64,000 bases of DNA from assembly GCF_002776525.5 (NCBI RefSeq), contig NC_045441.1, positions 89,159,101 through 89,223,100 of the forward strand. The letters are read 5' to 3'. Origin of the DNA: Piliocolobus tephrosceles. Lineage: Eukaryota; Chordata; Mammalia; Primates; Cercopithecidae. Below the pieces are notes generated by a model, which was not told where the DNA came from, ran no database searches, and worked only from the letters and a program-made list of their open reading frames with translations. Shown here in pieces: positions 34,000 through 44,811 of this stretch (the stretch's first letter is position 1; every line of letters begins with the position of its first letter). The translations under genes and the position numbers were made by a program.

Positions 34000-36245
34000 A
34001 TATTTGAAAAAGTCTTTAGATTTGGAATTAAGAATCAAGTTTAATTGCATAAATAAATATTTTTACAATACATCACTTTACATTTTTTCCTGATTTGTAG
34101 TGTATGTGTGTGTTTAAGTAAAATCCTTATAGAATTACCAATTTACTCAAATATATAAGAAGTAAAAACTGAAGTTTTTGAAATTCATTTCAATTTTACA
34201 AAATTGTTCAAATCTGAAAAATTTGGCAGGGCTCAGCCTTTATTATTATTAGTTACAATAGCAACATAATTTTCTTGTCATTTGATATTTCTTATATTTT
34301 TGAACATGAGCATCACAGTTTTAATGTGATTTTCCATGCAAACTCTTTAAACAAGATTTGGGTGATGTTGATCTTATTAGCAAAAGTTTCTGTTAATGAT
34401 TCTTCAATTTCATTAATTTATCATAAAAGGAAGTCACTAAACAAAGGAGATTGTGGGGGGCATCTGGTAAAATGATATCTTTTTGAAACAACTGAATATC
34501 AAATTATTTCTGAGTATGTTTAACTGGAGCATGAATCAGAAGCATTTACTCTTCATTAACAACAAATCTTATATACTTGAGTTTGGAGAATGTAAATAAG
34601 TGATAATTTTCAATTATAATATGGGATTTGGGAGAAGTATATTGCAAAGAATACCTGAAAACAATAAGAATTCTCCAAAACTTTTAGCAGTTGCCTGTTT
34701 CATGGACAAACTTATCAAAATATTAACATAGTTACAAAAAGGGCATGCAGATATGGTCAGTTAAATTTACCACTAGCTGTGTTTTTTTAAGGTATATATA
34801 ATTTATTTTACACTACAAGATCATCTAGTATGACACTATTCATCGATCTTCTTTGTTAGGTCATCATTATATTTGGACCATTTTGAGATTAATAGATTAA
34901 TTTCTCCAAATGTACCCTAACAGAATTCTTTCTTTTTCTTGCTTCACAGTTAGCTAATCCTTTTATGATACTCAGAAGAAATTCTCATTTATGGCCAGGA
35001 AGAGAACAAAACAGGGAGTTGGCTCTGGCATTTAACATATTATAATATTTCCCAGTAAGTTGCTCATCTATTTTAAAATACATGTTGTCCTATCACTATC
35101 TCCCTGGCTCACTGAACTGTGATTTTTTTGAAGAAAAGGGCTGCATTTTTATATCTAATCACCGTATGAGATTTCTTAACTGATTTGTATTGGCTGTAAG
35201 CTATATTTAAAGCTTAAAGAGTCTGTATATGCACAATGTCAAACATGAATTCATTTTCATAAATTTGAAATAGTTGAGTAACTAACATGATCAGGGGAAA
35301 CATTTATATAGATGATTGCAATAGCTCACTTTTTAACTCTACCAGTTGTAGTTTCAAACTCACAATCATTTAAAGTGTTTATTTAGGAAATGGTCAAATA
35401 TTTTTGAAAATGTGGAAGAATGTATTCAACAAAGGAAGTTATATCGGACAATTGTTTTGTTAGAAAGACCAATCTTAAGTTTCCTCTAGCTACAAAGAAA
35501 ACATTTTTGGTAAAATTTTTTAAATTAAGGAAAATTTTATATTTTATTTATACTGTAGAAATATAAATTATCTTATAGCCCACCCTTATATATAAGGCCA
35601 TGTATATATATGTACATCATGTATATAAAGCTTTACATATCTGAATCTGAATGCAAAGCTTTACATATATCCCATATGGGATCTGTATCCCATATACTAT
35701 GTGTAAAGTCACCTCCTATAACTATCTCTGGTAACACTTTGATTATGTATCTCTTCAAAATCTGTTTATATTTGAGTGTATTTCTAAAACAAAACAACAT
35801 AAAGGAGACACTGCCCTCTATATTGTCATGTGTCTTTCTCATACTTTGTATAATTTTTTGGACATATAGTTCCATCTCATTATTCTTAATATTGTATTAT
35901 ATTTAGTTGAGTGTCTATTATTTATTTTAATGAAATTCCTATTTATGATGTGTGTATAACTTAATTCTTATTTGTTTCAACTCAACTGAAATCTGTACAG
36001 GCCCCGCTAAGCTAAAAAGTAATCAATTAAATGGTTCCTGGGATATCCCATGAATAGCTGAAATGGTCAAATCTAGGAAAGGTGATACCAGTCAGCTTTC
36101 ATGAGAGTCTCAAAGTAGCAATGTAATTTTTACAGCCCAGTCTTCAGTGAGCAGTTGTCCCAGTGAAAGGGCTGCCAAGCTACCTAATAGATGGTTTATT
36201 TACATGTCTAAATTGATTATATTTCTTTTACTAATACAAGCAATA
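34000..36245. other. AT-rich DNA, no gene seen
   Basis: Includes a perfect 14-bp palindrome 'atcccatatgggat' (35669-35682) and a repeated 'aaagctttacatat' (35628 and 35655). Frames of 98 and 80 codons overlap on opposite strands at 35610-35906 and are AT-rich chance frames. Confidence 0.5.
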
Positions 36246-36249
36246 TTGT

Positions 36250-36445
36250 AATCACAGATGTAGTGAGCATCTGAGAAGGACAGGCTACATAATTTTCAAG
36301 GTCCTGTGCAAAATAAGAATGGGGGGCCCTTGTTCAAATATTAAGAATTTCAATATGGTGACAATGGAGGATTAAACCAAGAGCAGGGTCCTTCTAAGTC
36401 CAGACCTCTCTCTGACTGTGCATGCTGCATACTCATGAAATCAGC
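36250..36445. mobile_element. Possible hAT-like DNA transposon relic
   Basis: 'aaggtcctgtgcaaaataag', 'gggggcccttgttcaaatat', 'aagaatttcaatatggtgac' and 'attaaaccaagagcagggtc' resemble a known GC-skewed MER-type element. The family name is not certain. Confidence 0.4.
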
Positions 36446-36449
36446 CTTG

Positions 36450-37320
36450 CATCTGAGCGATCTGTCAACATTGCAGAAGGTATTTTTAAAAATAAATTTT
36501 ACCAAAAATGGAAAGGTAAGAATAAGTCTGAAATTTATATAAGTAGGTGTGTATTCTCATATGTTCTTTTTCAACAAAATTATTTTCCAACAAAACTTTG
36601 AAATAGTTATATGTGAAACATTTTTATTAGCTAAATAAGGGTACACAGTGAAAAGTACATATGGCAAAAATAAAATATTTTCATAGTATTTTTAATTCAA
36701 AGTTTTATTTCACTCATGTAGGCCAAAGTATATTTCTAGGAGCATTTACCTCCTCAGCTGAACTCATATGTCACTATAGATCAATGTTGTCATCTGATAG
36801 TAAGTAAAGGAACAATTTTATGGTTGGTTTAACAGATGAAAGATTTAATAGTAAATTATTCAAGGCATGTGAATGTTCTATTATTAGTAGACAAACACAC
36901 CTGAGACACTAGTTCAGTAATCTAGTTATGTTAAATATTATATCTTTAAAATTTAGCCTATTTGTTTTTGTTTGTTGACAACCAAAGCTGCTCATTTTAT
37001 TTGAAAGTGACATTTCCACAAATTAAAAACAATGTTTATGTTCACCGAGGATAAGGTTCTGTTTATTAAAGACTGTTATGGTGCCACAACTCAAGTAACA
37101 GCTGGATCCCCACATTCAATAGAACAATAACACAAGTGTGTGGTAGTCGGCGGGGAAAGCTGTTAAATGATAGGGCAATAATTTAGAAACTGTCTAAAAC
37201 AAAATTATTTATAACAGACAATTTTCTTAATTACCCAAACTTGGAGGCATATATGTATGTTTTTAAAGCGTGAAAATCTTTTTTTAAGCACACAGTTTTC
37301 TTTTTACTTGCAATATTGTT
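36450..37320. other. Unique AT-rich DNA, no gene seen
   Basis: No supportable gene or repeat before the L1 fragment. Confidence 0.5.
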
Positions 37321-37326
37321 CTATTT

Positions 37327-37777
37327 GAATTTTAGACCAATATCCCTGGTGAACATCGATGCAAAAATCCTCAATAAAATACTGGCAAACCGGATCCAGC
37401 AGCACATCAAAAAGCTTATCCACCATGATCAAGTGGGCTTCATCCCTGGGATGCAAGGCTGGTTCAACATATGCAAATCAATAAACGTAATCCAGCATAT
37501 AAACAGAACCAAAGACAAGAACCACATGATTATCTCAATAGATGCAGAAAAGGCCTTTGACAAAATTCAACAGTCCTTCACGCTAAAAACGCTCAATAAA
37601 TTCGGTATTGATGGAACGTATCTCAAAACAATAAGAGCTATTTATGACAAACCCAGAGCCAATATCATACTGAATGGGCAAAAACTGGAAAAATTCCCTT
37701 TGAAAACTGGCACGAGACAGGGATGCCCTCTCTCACCACTCCTATTCAACATAGTGTTGGATTCAGCATAGTGTTGG
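37327..37777 (+). mobile_element. Internal LINE-1 ORF2 fragment without 3' end
   Basis: About 434 bp of primate L1 ORF2, joined abruptly to unique DNA at both ends: it starts at 'gaattttagaccaatatccc' and stops at 'aacatagtgttgga'. There is no 3' UTR, no poly(A) and no visible target-site duplication. The 3' junction carries a 17-bp near-perfect tandem repeat 'attcaacatagtgttgg' / 'attcagcatagtgttgg' (37744-37760, 37761-37777). The coding frame is open throughout (37316-37771) and contains the 'IDAEKAFDKIQ' and 'TRQGCPLSPLLF' motifs but stops short of the FADD box. It differs at about 7 of 250 positions from the matching part of the 16.2-kb L1. Confidence 0.9.
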
Positions 37778-37779
37778 AT

Positions 37780-38565
37780 TTTCATTATAATGTCTTTGCT
37801 TCTTGGTTTTCCTCCCTATAAATTAGCTCCGAAGTTCTTGCTAAAAAGAGACAAAGAGTAGAAAGCAGTGGATGAAATACTATTTGCTTAACTAGTAATA
37901 CTTTTAATCAAGTTCAAGGAAATTATATTTAGTATATCTGAATCTTATAAGCATTTTACTTTATGACATTCTCAGGTCATTTTTCAAAGCAGCTCCTGAA
38001 AGGCAGATATTAATAAAGCTTCTGAAAGCTATATTGTCTCTGTGGCTAATACAATGTTTTATTTTGTTTTAAAATCACTGTCTAGATTTAGTTGCCCTCC
38101 ACGGATATTATGTGAAGAAAGCTAAAAATGAATAGCAGCAGTATTACATACAGAGAAAGAGTTATGTATGAAAGTGTTGAGGAAACACAAGAGTTCTCTG
38201 AGCTGATAACACCGAAACACTGATGCAAATATTTTAATTTAAGATTATCCAGTTCAACTTTCTAGCTGAAGATCATTCAGTACTAGCTTCTGGCTCTTAG
38301 ATGACCAAACATCTTCTATAGACTTATAAATAAAACATGTCACATACAATCAGTCTTTTTAGACATATAGCCAGTTCATTTGCATCTGATTTATTATTGC
38401 TCCTTCCTTCCTCAACCTCCAACCACAATACACACTCACCAAAATACAGTGTCAGTTCCTCAGTTCATTAAATTATAAATATATCTACACACATTCAGGA
38501 CATGAATCAAGACTATCTTGAATAGTTCCTGGCATATCAAAGTGTTCATGACTTCTTTCTTTAAA
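37780..38565. other. Unique AT-rich DNA, no gene seen
   Basis: Nothing recognised. Confidence 0.5.
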
Positions 38566-38569
38566 TAAA

Positions 38570-38705
38570 ATATCTTATGCTCTTAATACAGAGGTTCAAA
38601 AAGATTAGTGATCTGCTCAGGGTTATGCAAACTGTGTCTAGAGGATAGGCCTATGGTTTCCCCAGCCACTGCCCTCTTCAATTCACCAAGCTACCCGCTA
38701 GTGGT
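38570..38705 (+). mobile_element. MIR relic
   Basis: 'cagaggttcaaaaagattag', 'tgatctgctcagggttatgc' and 'tatggtttccccagccactg' follow the MIR 3' half (agaggttaagtaacttgcccaaggtcac…cagagcc…). Diverged. Confidence 0.5.
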
Positions 38706-38766
38706 ATCTGTCATATCTGACATTTATATGACAACCAGTATTGTATATGAGTGGAAAAGCTATGGT

Positions 38767-38800
38767 TTTAACATTACTGGGACACTACCAGGCCATCAAT
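38767..38800 (+). repeat. 34-bp donor copy of dispersed local duplication
   Basis: Identical over 34 bp to 39345-39378, in the same orientation. This copy lies in otherwise contiguous unique DNA and so is the probable donor. Confidence 0.9.
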
Positions 38801-39309
38801 CAAATAAATTGTGTGCTGGAATTTATTATTCTATCATATCAATGTCAATCAAAAACTTTTAGGTTTCTGAATTTGCCAATTTAGGTAACTATTTTTTAAA
38901 TCCTTTGTTGCATGTGAAATATTCATTAAGTCTTTCTCAAAAGTCAACATTCCATGCAATACCAAACAAAGTTGACATCTCAAAATTAGTTTATTTGATT
39001 AGCACAGTCAGTGGCTTTGAGAAGTCCATTCACTTTCAAGATTAGATTTTATTTATCTGATTTGGAAATCTAAATTTAATGGAAGAAGATAATCTCTAAA
39101 ACTCCATTTTATGATTCCAGGCATTGTATCTACTCTGCTTCCAGCTTTGCAATTGTCTATACTTACCTAAAACTTATTATATGAGAGGTTTCAACATCCA
39201 TTTAGCCATAATTAAATTTACTATGACAGTAAGCAGAGCATACAGTCATACTCATTCATGCCCTCATTTTGTATGGTTTGTAAACTCTACCTTAAAGGGG
39301 ATGTAGATT

Positions 39310-39575
39310 TGTGGTTAAGGGTATGGGAACTGGAGATGAATGGGTTTAACATTACTGGGACACTACCAGGCCATCAATTGAAATAAGATCCAAACTATTA
39401 AACTACTTGAAATAAGATCCAAACTATTAAAGTGAACAGAGAGAAGCAAAGTAACCCTGATGGATTAATCTGTAAAATAATATTTTTTAAAGCTTAAGTG
39501 AAAATGACATAATGCATGGAACAACACCTGGCCCAGTATAAGTGCTCTAGGTGGGTTGGTTATTATGCCTATTCA
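39310..39575 (-). mobile_element. MIR relic broken by a templated insertion
   Basis: Minus-strand MIR: 'ttgtggttaagggtatggga' and 'actggagatgaatgggtt' on the left. On the right are 'ctgatggattaatctgtaaa', 'gacataatgcatggaacaac' and 'cctggcccagtataagtgct'. The middle of the MIR is replaced by 39345-39431, which is not MIR sequence. Confidence 0.65.
39345..39431 (+). repeat. Templated 34-bp insertion plus 29-bp tandem duplication
   Basis: 39345-39378 is an exact copy of 38767-38800. It is followed directly by two copies of a 25-bp core beginning 'ttgaaataagatcc' (39378-39402 and 39407-39431, period 29). The composite sits in the middle of an MIR. Confidence 0.9.
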
Positions 39576-39579
39576 GCAA

Positions 39580-39650
39580 ATTGCATAGGTCAAGGAGTAG
39601 AACTGGGTTTTGAACCCTTGCATTGAAGCTCTGGATAATAATACTGTCTC
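39580..39650 (+). mobile_element. MIR relic (weak)
   Basis: 'cataggtcaaggagtagaac' and 'tgggttttgaacccttgcat' recall the MIR 3' half (aaggtcac…ggaactgggattcgaacc). Confidence 0.4.
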
Positions 39651-39659
39651 TCTGTAGCT

Positions 39660-41950
39660 GTTTTTTCCCCTCCTTTATCCCACTCTGTGCCTTGATTTCT
39701 TGTGCCTTGTGCCAACAGGAAAATGTATCCCCAAACATTTGAGGAGTGATCTCTGAGTGCAGAATGTATCTCAGTTTCTTCTTTAGAAGGGGACACGATA
39801 TAACAGCCACATAATATTTTCTCTTCTCTGAGGGTCTGCTCTGTGCCCACTGACTAGAAAATTCTGTTCAATGTTTCAGCTTTTTAAAATTCATATTTTA
39901 ATTATTTATTTTTCTACTATAAATAAATATTTTAAAACATGAAAAATGTTTTTGAACTCTGGGCAAGGGAAACTAGACACAAATTTCACAGTAGTTACCA
40001 AAATACACAAGATAGAATATGCTCACTGAATGTAAAATGGGATTGTGAAGAATCTGGAACTGGACTTCTAAAACTAGTATCACTTGCAAAATGTGGTTTT
40101 AAAATGTAAGCCTCATTTCTACTTATGACCTACAAATAAACGTTATTATTATTTTGATAGCATTTTTATTCACTTTTCTGTCCAACTTAACTACATTCCC
40201 ATTATTTACTAAAAGAATATGTGATATTTCTGACATAGCCATATAAGAAGCAACCATATGCTTAAAAAATTACATGTCAAAGCTTAATTATGCTATATTT
40301 TGTATTCATTGAGTGTGATATGTGTGAACTTTATAATTAATTATATATACTTATCTATTTATTGAGCAGGTTTTCTTAACAATGGGAAGTATAATATATT
40401 ATAATTTCAAAAATCAATATAAAATAAATATAAAAATAAATACTGTAGTCTAAATAAATTTTATTTATTAAAAAATTATTTTAAATTAAAGGATTGCATA
40501 TTTTACAATCTGTATGTAGTATTGAGTGAGAAAATGAATTCATTTTTTTCCAAGGAGATTATAGAGTAGTGAGACCAGTGTATCACAGTCTGACATGCTT
40601 GTAATGAATGTATACCATGAGAAGAATTATTATTCCAACTGTTTTTAAAACAGTTTCACCAAGTAAAGTAAAAGAGTTTTGAATGTGTGGAACCATAAGA
40701 ATTAAAAATATGACACCCTTTGTTTATTAAAATATGCAGTCTAAACAGAAAGCCTTGGAAAAAGCAAAATCAGTAATCTCACACATCTAATATTAAAAGA
40801 CTTAGTAACTAAAAATTTTAGGTCTAGAAAAATGCCATTGATATCACAAAAGAATTTTTGGATATATCAATAATTTTTCATGCTTTATATGTAGGAAGAA
40901 TCAGTACGGAGTACTGTTACTCATATAGAATCCCTTAAAAATTCTAGTAAAGCCTCCTATATATTGTCACATGTTTTTATAAGTCAAAAACAATGTATTC
41001 CTAATGTAAAGTTTCCACTAATATATGTTAAAATAATAGAAGGCTTTCTTAATTGTTTAGTCAGTAACAAAAAAGTCAAATTGAAAATCTCTAAAACTAA
41101 AGAATTTTAGTTGCAACACTAATTTAGTTAACAAGTCTCTCAGAAAAGTTTTCAGCATAGAAGATAAAAGTTGTGTAATTTGATTTTGAAAAAACATTTA
41201 ATTTATTATTATTTGACTCCAGAAAAAAGTGAAATTATATTTTTGTCTTCATTTTTACCATAACTCTTGATGTGTCTCTTATTTTAATAATACATTCTAA
41301 CATATGAACTGCTGAGCCATTGGCATATTACTTTTAACATAGAGAATTAACTAAACCTCTGAAATCCTGTGCCACCTTCTTTATTAAAGGTCTTTTCTAT
41401 GCTGCTTTATTAATGTTGCACAGTAGCTGGACAAAGGGAAGGTAAACCATACTTTCAGGGACAACATAAAATAAATGAATGAATATATCAATTTAGCTCC
41501 AATTTCCCAAAACTTTATTCCTTAGACCATAACAATTCAGGTGCTCTAAAGCAGTGGTGATGAAATAGAGGATGAAGTATCATGGGAATCACAATTTTTG
41601 AAAAGAAGGTGACTCTAAATTCCCAGGGTAAAGCATAAAAGTCTTCAAATCATTAGTTTAAAGCTATGCTTTATCAACTGAGTTGAAAATTAAGCAATTT
41701 TCCAAACAAATACCTCAGGGCAAGAACTTTGCACAACTAAAACTCAGTGAAGCAGAATATACTGATGCATTCACTCATACATATCTTTATAAAAGGCAGC
41801 ACAGATTTTCCTGTTAAAATTAAAGTCACTGAATTATTGATTGATTTATATTATGCAATAAGAACCCTCAGTGAGTTCTTACATCCTTATTCCTTCTCCA
41901 GCTTCATTCTCATGCAATGAATTGACTTTCTAATGTGTTCCATTAATTTT
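39660..41950. other. Long AT-rich unique stretch, no gene seen
   Basis: Very AT-rich (notably 39890-39930 and 40380-40500). Nothing recognised with confidence. Confidence 0.5.
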
Positions 41951-41959
41951 ATAGTAATT

Positions 41960-42142
41960 AGATGAATCACTAAAATTTTGTCAAACAGATAAGAAAACTG
42001 AGTCAAAACAGAGACATTATATTGCTTGAACCAGAGGTGAAAACTTGCCAAATGATGATACAATTATTAAGTGGAAGGTATAGAATCAGTCCAGGTATGT
42101 GACTCCAAAGTATACATACGTAACCATTATGCTATCCTGCTT
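41960..42142 (+). mobile_element. MIR relic
   Basis: 'cagataagaaaactgagtca', 'ttattaagtggaaggtatag', 'tatgtgactccaaagtatac' and 'gtaaccattatgctatcctg' match the MIR 3' half up to its characteristic 'accactatgctatactgcc' end. Confidence 0.7.
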
Positions 42143-42149
42143 CTCATAC

Positions 42150-42240
42150 TCAAGGACTTGCCATGGATTTAATGAGGGTTTACTATGTGCCAGTTACTGC
42201 GTTAGGGGCTGGAGACACACTGAACATGATCACACAAAAG
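42150..42240 (-). mobile_element. L2 3'-end relic
   Basis: 'gggtttactatgtgccagtt', 'actgcgttaggggctggaga' and 'cacactgaacatgatcacac' match the reverse complement of the L2 3' end. Confidence 0.55.
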
Positions 42241-42489
42241 TTTGTGAAGCCCAGAGCTGCTCCTATTTGCTTCCTGATCTGAAGCTATAGATTATAGAGC
42301 AGATTTTCAAAGTCAAGGTTATAGGTCAGCTACTCCAACCAAGCCTGTCAGCTGGTGACTTTGTTTAACTCCAGCCTTGCCTCTCTGCAAAGCTAGCCTA
42401 ATCTTATCGGAAGCCCTTTAAGACAAGTTGTGTCTATTTGGCAAAACCCAGTCCACCTAGAAGATAGTATATTTTGTTGTTATAACTGT

Positions 42490-42672
42490 TTTCTTAATAA
42501 ATCTTTTGTTTTAAAATAATTTTAGATTTACCAAAAATTTGCCAAGATAGTACAAAAAGCTTGTATATACACATTCAATTTCCCCTAATATTAATATCTT
42601 ACATAACTGCTACATTTGTAACAAAGAATAGATGTTTATATCTTTTTATTAACTAAACTCCATACTTTATTC

Positions 42673-42715
<43 letters not shown>

Positions 42716-43620
42716 TTTATTTAATGCCCTTTTCCTATTTCAGGATTCCATGCAGGACACCAATGAACATTTATTTACTATGTCTTCTCAAGGCTTTTGG
42801 CTGTGCCAGTTTCTCACATTTTCATTTTTTTTTTCTTTTATGACCTTGGCAACTTAAGAGATGGGTATTTTGTCAACAATGTCACTTAATTAGGATTTGT
42901 CTGATATTTCCCTTTTTATTTGACAGAGGTTGTAGGCTTTTGGGAAAAAGAAAACAGAAATAAAGTGTCTTTTTTGTCACATCATATCAGGTCTACACAC
43001 TATCAACATGACTTATTATTGTTAATGTTGACTATGAACACCTGACTGAGGTATTGTTTGTTGGGTTTCTCCACTGATGAATCTCTCACCCGGTTTCCAT
43101 ACTGTACTCTTGGAATAAAGTTACTTTTTGCAGTGCATATTTAAGAAGTGGAGAGCTATGCTCCATCTCCTTGAGGTAGAATGACAAATTTTTTAGAATT
43201 CTTCTGCTTGACAGATTTGTCTCAATCCCCCCCCACAATTTATTTATTCATTGTTTCATTCAATTGCATTACTATGAACTCAATGATATTGACTTTATAC
43301 TTTGGATTATAATCAAATATTAGTTTGTTCATTTTGTTTTTCATATTGTTCCAGCTATGGCCATTGAGAGCTCTTTCAGTTGGCTCCTGTGACCTTTTAA
43401 CATATTCTATTATTGTGGACTTTCTTAGGACTTTCTTACTTTTAGTCCTTTTTTAGGACTTTCTTACTTTTAGACACTACAAGATGCCCAAGACTTTTCT
43501 TGCATATTCCATGCCTCAGCCCTGGAATTAGTCACTGTTCCAAGGAGTCCTGGTTCTTTTTATTAAAGAATGATGTGAGGAACCAAAATCTGGGTACTAG
43601 GTGTCCTAGTTGGTTCTTGT
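42490..43620 (-). mobile_element. L1M-type 3' UTR relic, interrupted by T38
   Basis: Antisense 3' UTR of an old L1M. Blocks in order are 'aaaataattttagatttacc', 'aatttgccaagatagtacaa', 'tttcaggattccatgcagga', 'ttaattaggatttgtctgat' and 'ttgttccagctatggccatt'. A pure 38-T run (42675-42712) breaks the homology. A 28-bp tandem duplication lies at 43425-43473. Confidence 0.65.
42675..42712 (-). repeat. Orphan poly(T) of 38
   Basis: Uninterrupted T38 inside the L1M relic, with L1M sequence on both sides and no retroposon body attached. Confidence 0.9.
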
Positions 43621-43639
43621 TGTTACTGAGATGATGCTT

Positions 43640-43927
43640 TTTTTTTCTCCTCCTGAGACAGAATTTCACTCTTGTTGCCCAGGCTGGAGTTCAGTGGCAC
43701 GATCTCAGGTCACTGCAACCTCTGCATCCCAGGTTCAAGTGATTCTCCTGCCTCAGTCTCCTGAGTAGATGGGATTACAGGCACCCGCCACCATGCCTGG
43801 CTAATTTTTTGTATTTGTAGTAGAGATGGAGTTTCACCATGTTTGCCAGGCTGGTCTGAAACTCCTGACCTTAGGTAATTCACCTGCCTTGGCCTCCCAT
43901 GGTGCTGGGATTACATGCATGAGCCAG
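43640..43927 (-). mobile_element. Alu (S/J-type), antisense, 5'-truncated
   Basis: Dimeric Alu from 'tttttttctcctcctgagac' to 'attacatgcatgagcca', lacking about the first 15 bases of the left monomer. Weak flanking similarity 'gagatgatgct' (43629) / 'cagatattgct' (43926) may be a decayed target-site duplication. Confidence 0.85.
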
Positions 43928-43929
43928 AT

Positions 43930-44283
43930 ATTGCTTCTAAGTTCTCTCTTCAGTCAGAGCAAGAAAATAGCTGTGTGTAAGCTAACTCATTTATATAAAT
44001 ACCTATAAATAATTCTGCATGTAAATATTTGTGTCTATATTAAGATAAACAAGAGTTTATGCTGATATCTTCAACTCTGATATATTACTACATGGATCGT
44101 TACAGTCTTCTCCCCTTGCTTGCCTGTAAACTCCCAAATGTAATAGCTTTTGCAACCTGAAGTCATTGTAACTCATTCTCTGGTCAATATACTACAAGGA
44201 ACTGGCAATAAAAAGACAAATAAAACACTTCTATTATTGATAGTTTAAAAATTGCCCTCCATACAATTTCAGAATAAACTTTG
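43930..44283. other. Unique spacer before the nested retroelement block
   Basis: Nothing recognised. It ends at the left target-site duplication of the old L1. Confidence 0.5.
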
Positions 44284-44811
44284 AAAAATGTAAGTCAGAA
44301 CAACTACGGAAATTGAATCACTAATAAAAACTTGAAAAAAAAAAACAAAAACTCAATATCTCATGGTTTCATTGCTGAATTCTACCAAACATTTAAAGGA
44401 CAGCTAACACCAATTCTCCTCAAACTATTCCAGAAAACTGAAGAGGAGAAAATACTTCCAAACTTATTTTATGAAGTCAGTGTTACTTTGAGTCCATAAC
44501 TAAACAAAGATATAACAAAAAAAGAAAAACTGTAGGCAACATCCCTGATGAACATAGACGAAAAAAAATCCAAAATAATTTACCAGCAAGCTGAATTCAA
44601 CAGACCATGAAAAAGATCATACATTGTGATCAAGTGGAATTAATCTTAAGAATGCAAAGATAGTTCAACATATGCATCAATAAATGTGATATATTACAAT
44701 AAAAAAGGAAGACAAAACTACTTGAGCATCTCAATAGACACAGAAAATGCATTTGGCAAAATTCAGCATCCCTTCATGATAAAAAATGCTCAACAAATTA
44801 GGTATAGAAAT

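Noticed and set aside
35610..35906. 98-codon ORF as a membrane protein
   Set aside because: Hydrophobic only because the DNA is T-rich. An 80-codon frame overlaps it on the opposite strand and there is no supporting context.
41960..42142. tRNA gene (MIR has a tRNA-derived head)
   Set aside because: Only the MIR core and 3' half are present. No cloverleaf or intact A/B boxes.
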